NCBI GenBank assembly: GCA_031428975.1
Contig: JANOYR010000190.1
Coordinates: 1 to 41,328, forward strand
Origin: JAAFIP01 sp031428975
GTDB taxonomy: Bacteria; Pseudomonadota; Gammaproteobacteria; Burkholderiales; Burkholderiaceae_C
Direction of reading: 5' to 3'
DNA length: 41,328 bases
This document shows positions 39,429 to 41,328 of this stretch, piece by piece. A program made the position numbers and the translations under genes. Numbering within the stretch: position 1 is the stretch's first letter; every line of letters starts with the position of its first letter. A model generated the notes under the pieces. That model did not search any database. It was not told where the DNA came from and saw nothing but the letters and a program-made list of their open reading frames with translations.

Positions 39429-41258
39429 ATGACCATCAAACAATCCATCACCGAAGCCAAACTCCAGACCACCAAAGTCTGGGCGCTGGCTTTGCCCTAC
39501 TTTAGCTCTGAGGACAAATGGAAAGCCCGTGGTCTGCTGCTGGCGGTTGTGCTGCTCAACTTAGCCTCGGTGTATATGCTGGTGCAGCTTAACGAATGGA
39601 ACCGCGTGTTTTATGACGCGCTGCAAGACAAGAACGAGCCGGTTTTTTGGCAGCAACTGCAACGCTTTCTCTACATTGCATTTGCCTATATGGTCATTGT
39701 GGTTTACAAGTTTTACATCACTCAACTCATGCAGCTGCGCTGGCGTACATGGATGACGGCTGACATGCTCAAGCGCTGGTTGGCCAACAAGGCTTTTTAC
39801 CAGTTGGAATTGCTGCGATTTACCAGCCAAGACAACACAAGCAATACCAAAGACGCCCTCCCAGATAACCCTGACCAGCGTATTTCGCAAGATGTCAACA
39901 TGTTCACCAGCGACACGGTGGCGCTCACCATGGGCTTTCTCAATGCGGTTGTTACGCTTGTGTCCTTCATTGGTATTTTGTGGGTCTTGAGCGGTGGCTT
40001 TAGCTTCTCGCTGGGGGGCAGCACCTATGAGATTGCGGGCTTTATGGTGTGGATGGCCGTTGTGTACGCGCTGGCTGGCAGCGTGATCACTTATTTTGTG
40101 GGCCGGCCACTGGTGGGCTTGAGCTTTTGGCAGCAACGCTACGAGGCGGATTTTCGCCACCATTTGGTGCGGGTGCGTGAACACAGCGAGGCCATTGCGT
40201 TGGACAAGGGCGAGGCAGTTGAGCAAACAGCGCTGGGCTTGCGCTTTAGCGCCGTTCTGAAAAACTATTTGTCACTGATACAAGCGCAAAAGCGCCTTAC
40301 CTGGTTCACGGCCGGCTATGGGCAGGCTGCGGTGGTGTTTCCACTGATTGTGGCTGCGCCGCGCTTTTTCTCGGGGGCGATTCAGTTGGGCCAGCTTATG
40401 CAAATATCGTCTGCCTTTGGCCGTGTGCAAGACGCGCTCAGCTGGTTTGTGGACAGCTATTCCAGCCTTGCCAGTTGGAAAGCCACTACGGATCGTTTGA
40501 CAGATTTTGAAGCCAACTTATCGAAATTATCAACCAATGTCAGCGTCATACCGTCATATGCCGCTACAGATAGTGCAGTACAGGAATTGCAAATTGCAGG
40601 GCTGAATCTGTCATTGCCCAACGGCGCTGCCTTGCTTGCAAACGCCCATGCGCGCGTGGTTGCAGGCGACACGGTGTTGCTCAGCGGGCCGTCGGGCAGC
40701 GGCAAGAGCACGTTGTTTCGCACGCTGGCAGGCATTTGGCCTTTCAGCACCGGTGCGGTGTCTTTGCCTGCCAACTTTGCCAGCAAAGCCATGTTTATTC
40801 CCCAGCGACCGTATTTTCCGCAAGGCAGTTTGCGCGCCGCACTGGCCTATCCGAATGATGCTGCAGCATTCAACGACACGCAACTAATCGCGGCGCTAGA
40901 ACTTGCGTTGCTGCCCGCACTGGCTACGCGGCTTGATGATGAAGACGCTTGGGAACACAAACTCTCTGGCGGTGAGCAGCAGCGCCTAGCGATTGCGCGG
41001 GTTTTTCTCAAAGAGCCGCAATGGGTATTTGCCGACGAAGCGACCAGCGCGCTGGATGCTGCGGCTGAAGACACCATTTACGAACGCTTGGTGGCTCTGG
41101 TGCAGCGCACTGGTGGTGCTTTGGTATCCATAGCGCACCGGCCTGCGGTGGCGGCATTTCATGACAAGCAGCTGGTATTTGAAGCCAATTCACCCAACGC
41201 TGCTACACAAGCACCCACCGACCCAAGCGCAGCGCGCTACACCCTACGGAGCAATTGA
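39429..41258 (+). CDS. ABC transporter ATP-binding/permease protein, SbmA/BacA-YddA type
   Basis: A 609-residue fused ABC protein. The N-terminal membrane domain (about residues 1-345, six segments) has the ABC_membrane_2 block LNEWNRVFYDALQDKN and LRWRTWMTADMLKRWL, then NPDQRISQDV, typical of YddA, SbmA and peroxisomal relatives. The ATPase domain has GPSGSGKSTL, the LSGGEQQRLAIARV signature, VFADEATSALD and a switch His in SIAHRP. Substrates may be peptides or acyl-CoA-like compounds. Residues 364-380, in the linker between domains, are encoded by repeat copy I. The stop overlaps the next start (TGATG). Confidence 0.9.
   Translation: MTIKQSITEAKLQTTKVWALALPYFSSEDKWKARGLLLAVVLLNLASVYMLVQLNEWNRVFYDALQDKNEPVFWQQLQRFLYIAFAYMVIVVYKFYITQLMQLRWRTWMTADMLKRWLANKAFYQLELLRFTSQDNTSNTKDALPDNPDQRISQDVNMFTSDTVALTMGFLNAVVTLVSFIGILWVLSGGFSFSLGGSTYEIAGFMVWMAVVYALAGSVITYFVGRPLVGLSFWQQRYEADFRHHLVRVREHSEAIALDKGEAVEQTALGLRFSAVLKNYLSLIQAQKRLTWFTAGYGQAAVVFPLIVAAPRFFSGAIQLGQLMQISSAFGRVQDALSWFVDSYSSLASWKATTDRLTDFEANLSKLSTNVSVIPSYAATDSAVQELQIAGLNLSLPNGAALLANAHARVVAGDTVLLSGPSGSGKSTLFRTLAGIWPFSTGAVSLPANFASKAMFIPQRPYFPQGSLRAALAYPNDAAAFNDTQLIAALELALLPALATRLDDEDAWEHKLSGGEQQRLAIARVFLKEPQWVFADEATSALDAAAEDTIYERLVALVQRTGGALVSIAHRPAVAAFHDKQLVFEANSPNAATQAPTDPSAARYTLRSN
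40520..40567 (-). repeat. 48-bp dispersed repeat, copy I, within the ABC transporter gene
   Basis: Minus-orientation copy inside the coding sequence, in the linker between the membrane and ATPase domains. The minus strand reads GTAGCGGCATATGACGGTA then TGACGCTGACATTGG. The reading frame is kept. Confidence 0.72.
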
Positions 41259-41328
41259 TGCAACTCGCCCCCTTAATAGAAGCCACGCGCGGCGGCATGA
41301 CCGAATGCGTGCATTTTGGCGCTGTGGC
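41258..41328 (+). CDS. Asparaginase II-like protein, 3' partial
   Basis: An open frame starting at ATG 41258, which shares one base with the stop of the ABC transporter gene, and running off the window. The visible 23 residues include PLIEATRGGMTECVHFGAV. This resembles the start of asparaginase II family proteins (PF06089), which begin with a hydrophobic strand and a TRGGxxEexH-like motif. With so little sequence the call is provisional. The one-base overlap suggests the same operon as the ABC transporter. Confidence 0.55.
   Translation, partial: MQLAPLIEATRGGMTECVHFGAV

Noticed and set aside
1..41328. Defence islands, prophage, toxin-antitoxin, tRNA or rRNA genes
   Set aside because: I looked for characteristic proteins and RNA motifs on both strands and found none I could support.

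Overview
This window looks like a chromosomal segment of a betaproteobacterium, most likely Burkholderiales and probably Comamonadaceae-like. That is inferred from the protein families: a salicylate 5-hydroxylase-type oxygenase pair resembling Ralstonia NagG/NagH, a beta-oxidation locus with a FadN-type fusion, Liv-type ABC proteins with the C-terminal tails of the ligase-linked subfamily, SrkA, GspF and a NodIJ-like exporter. I see no rRNA, tRNA, CRISPR array, phage or plasmid genes. Gene-free stretches are mostly short dispersed repeats and palindromes.

Layout. 1-4.5 kb: a 5'-truncated mandelate-racemase-group enolase, a BDH2-like short-chain dehydrogenase and a fumarylacetoacetase-family hydrolase, together resembling a non-phosphorylative sugar-acid pathway. 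A minus-strand two-subunit Rieske oxygenase (NagG/NagH-like) sits among them. 4.6-6.2 kb: an NCS2 urate/xanthine-type permease behind a striking double GTATAC operator. 6.2-6.7 kb: a 202-bp, almost fully palindromic element with a perfect 8-bp target duplication. 6.7-10 kb: a secreted alpha/beta hydrolase coupled to the DEAD-box helicase gene dbpA, then a small membrane protein divergent from a MerR regulator. 10-10.5 kb: a cluster of repeats.

10.5-28.9 kb is a fatty-acid or acyl-CoA catabolic island. The plus-strand operon runs TetR regulator, long acyl-CoA dehydrogenase, DUF2147 protein, FadN-type hydroxyacyl-CoA dehydrogenase/enoyl-CoA hydratase, DUF4442 hotdog protein, thiolase, TesB-like thioesterase, a catalytically degenerate SDR, a HCCA-isomerase-like DsbA-fold protein, enoyl-CoA hydratase and a second acyl-CoA dehydrogenase. 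It ends at a bidirectional terminator. Facing it on the minus strand is livH-livM-livG-livF-acyl-CoA synthetase-livJ, which plausibly imports and activates the acid. The thiolase has an in-frame TAA at codon 23.

28.9-41.3 kb: phosphatidylserine decarboxylase, a NodI/NodJ-like exporter, a GMC oxidoreductase, a DUF2855 protein, a PP-loop Dph6-like ATPase, the kinase srkA, an orphan gspF coupled to a 5'-nucleotidase, an SbmA/YddA-type ABC protein and the start of an asparaginase II-like gene. This part is rich in repeats, including a 301-bp inverted-repeat element.

The most unusual content is the repeat biology. An ungapped family of about 48 bp occurs nine times, including once inside srkA and once inside the ABC transporter gene, both keeping the reading frame. 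A separate palindrome family has a 38-nt core whose arms differ between copies yet stay self-complementary. All homology statements are from recognition of motifs and remembered family sequences; no database search was run.
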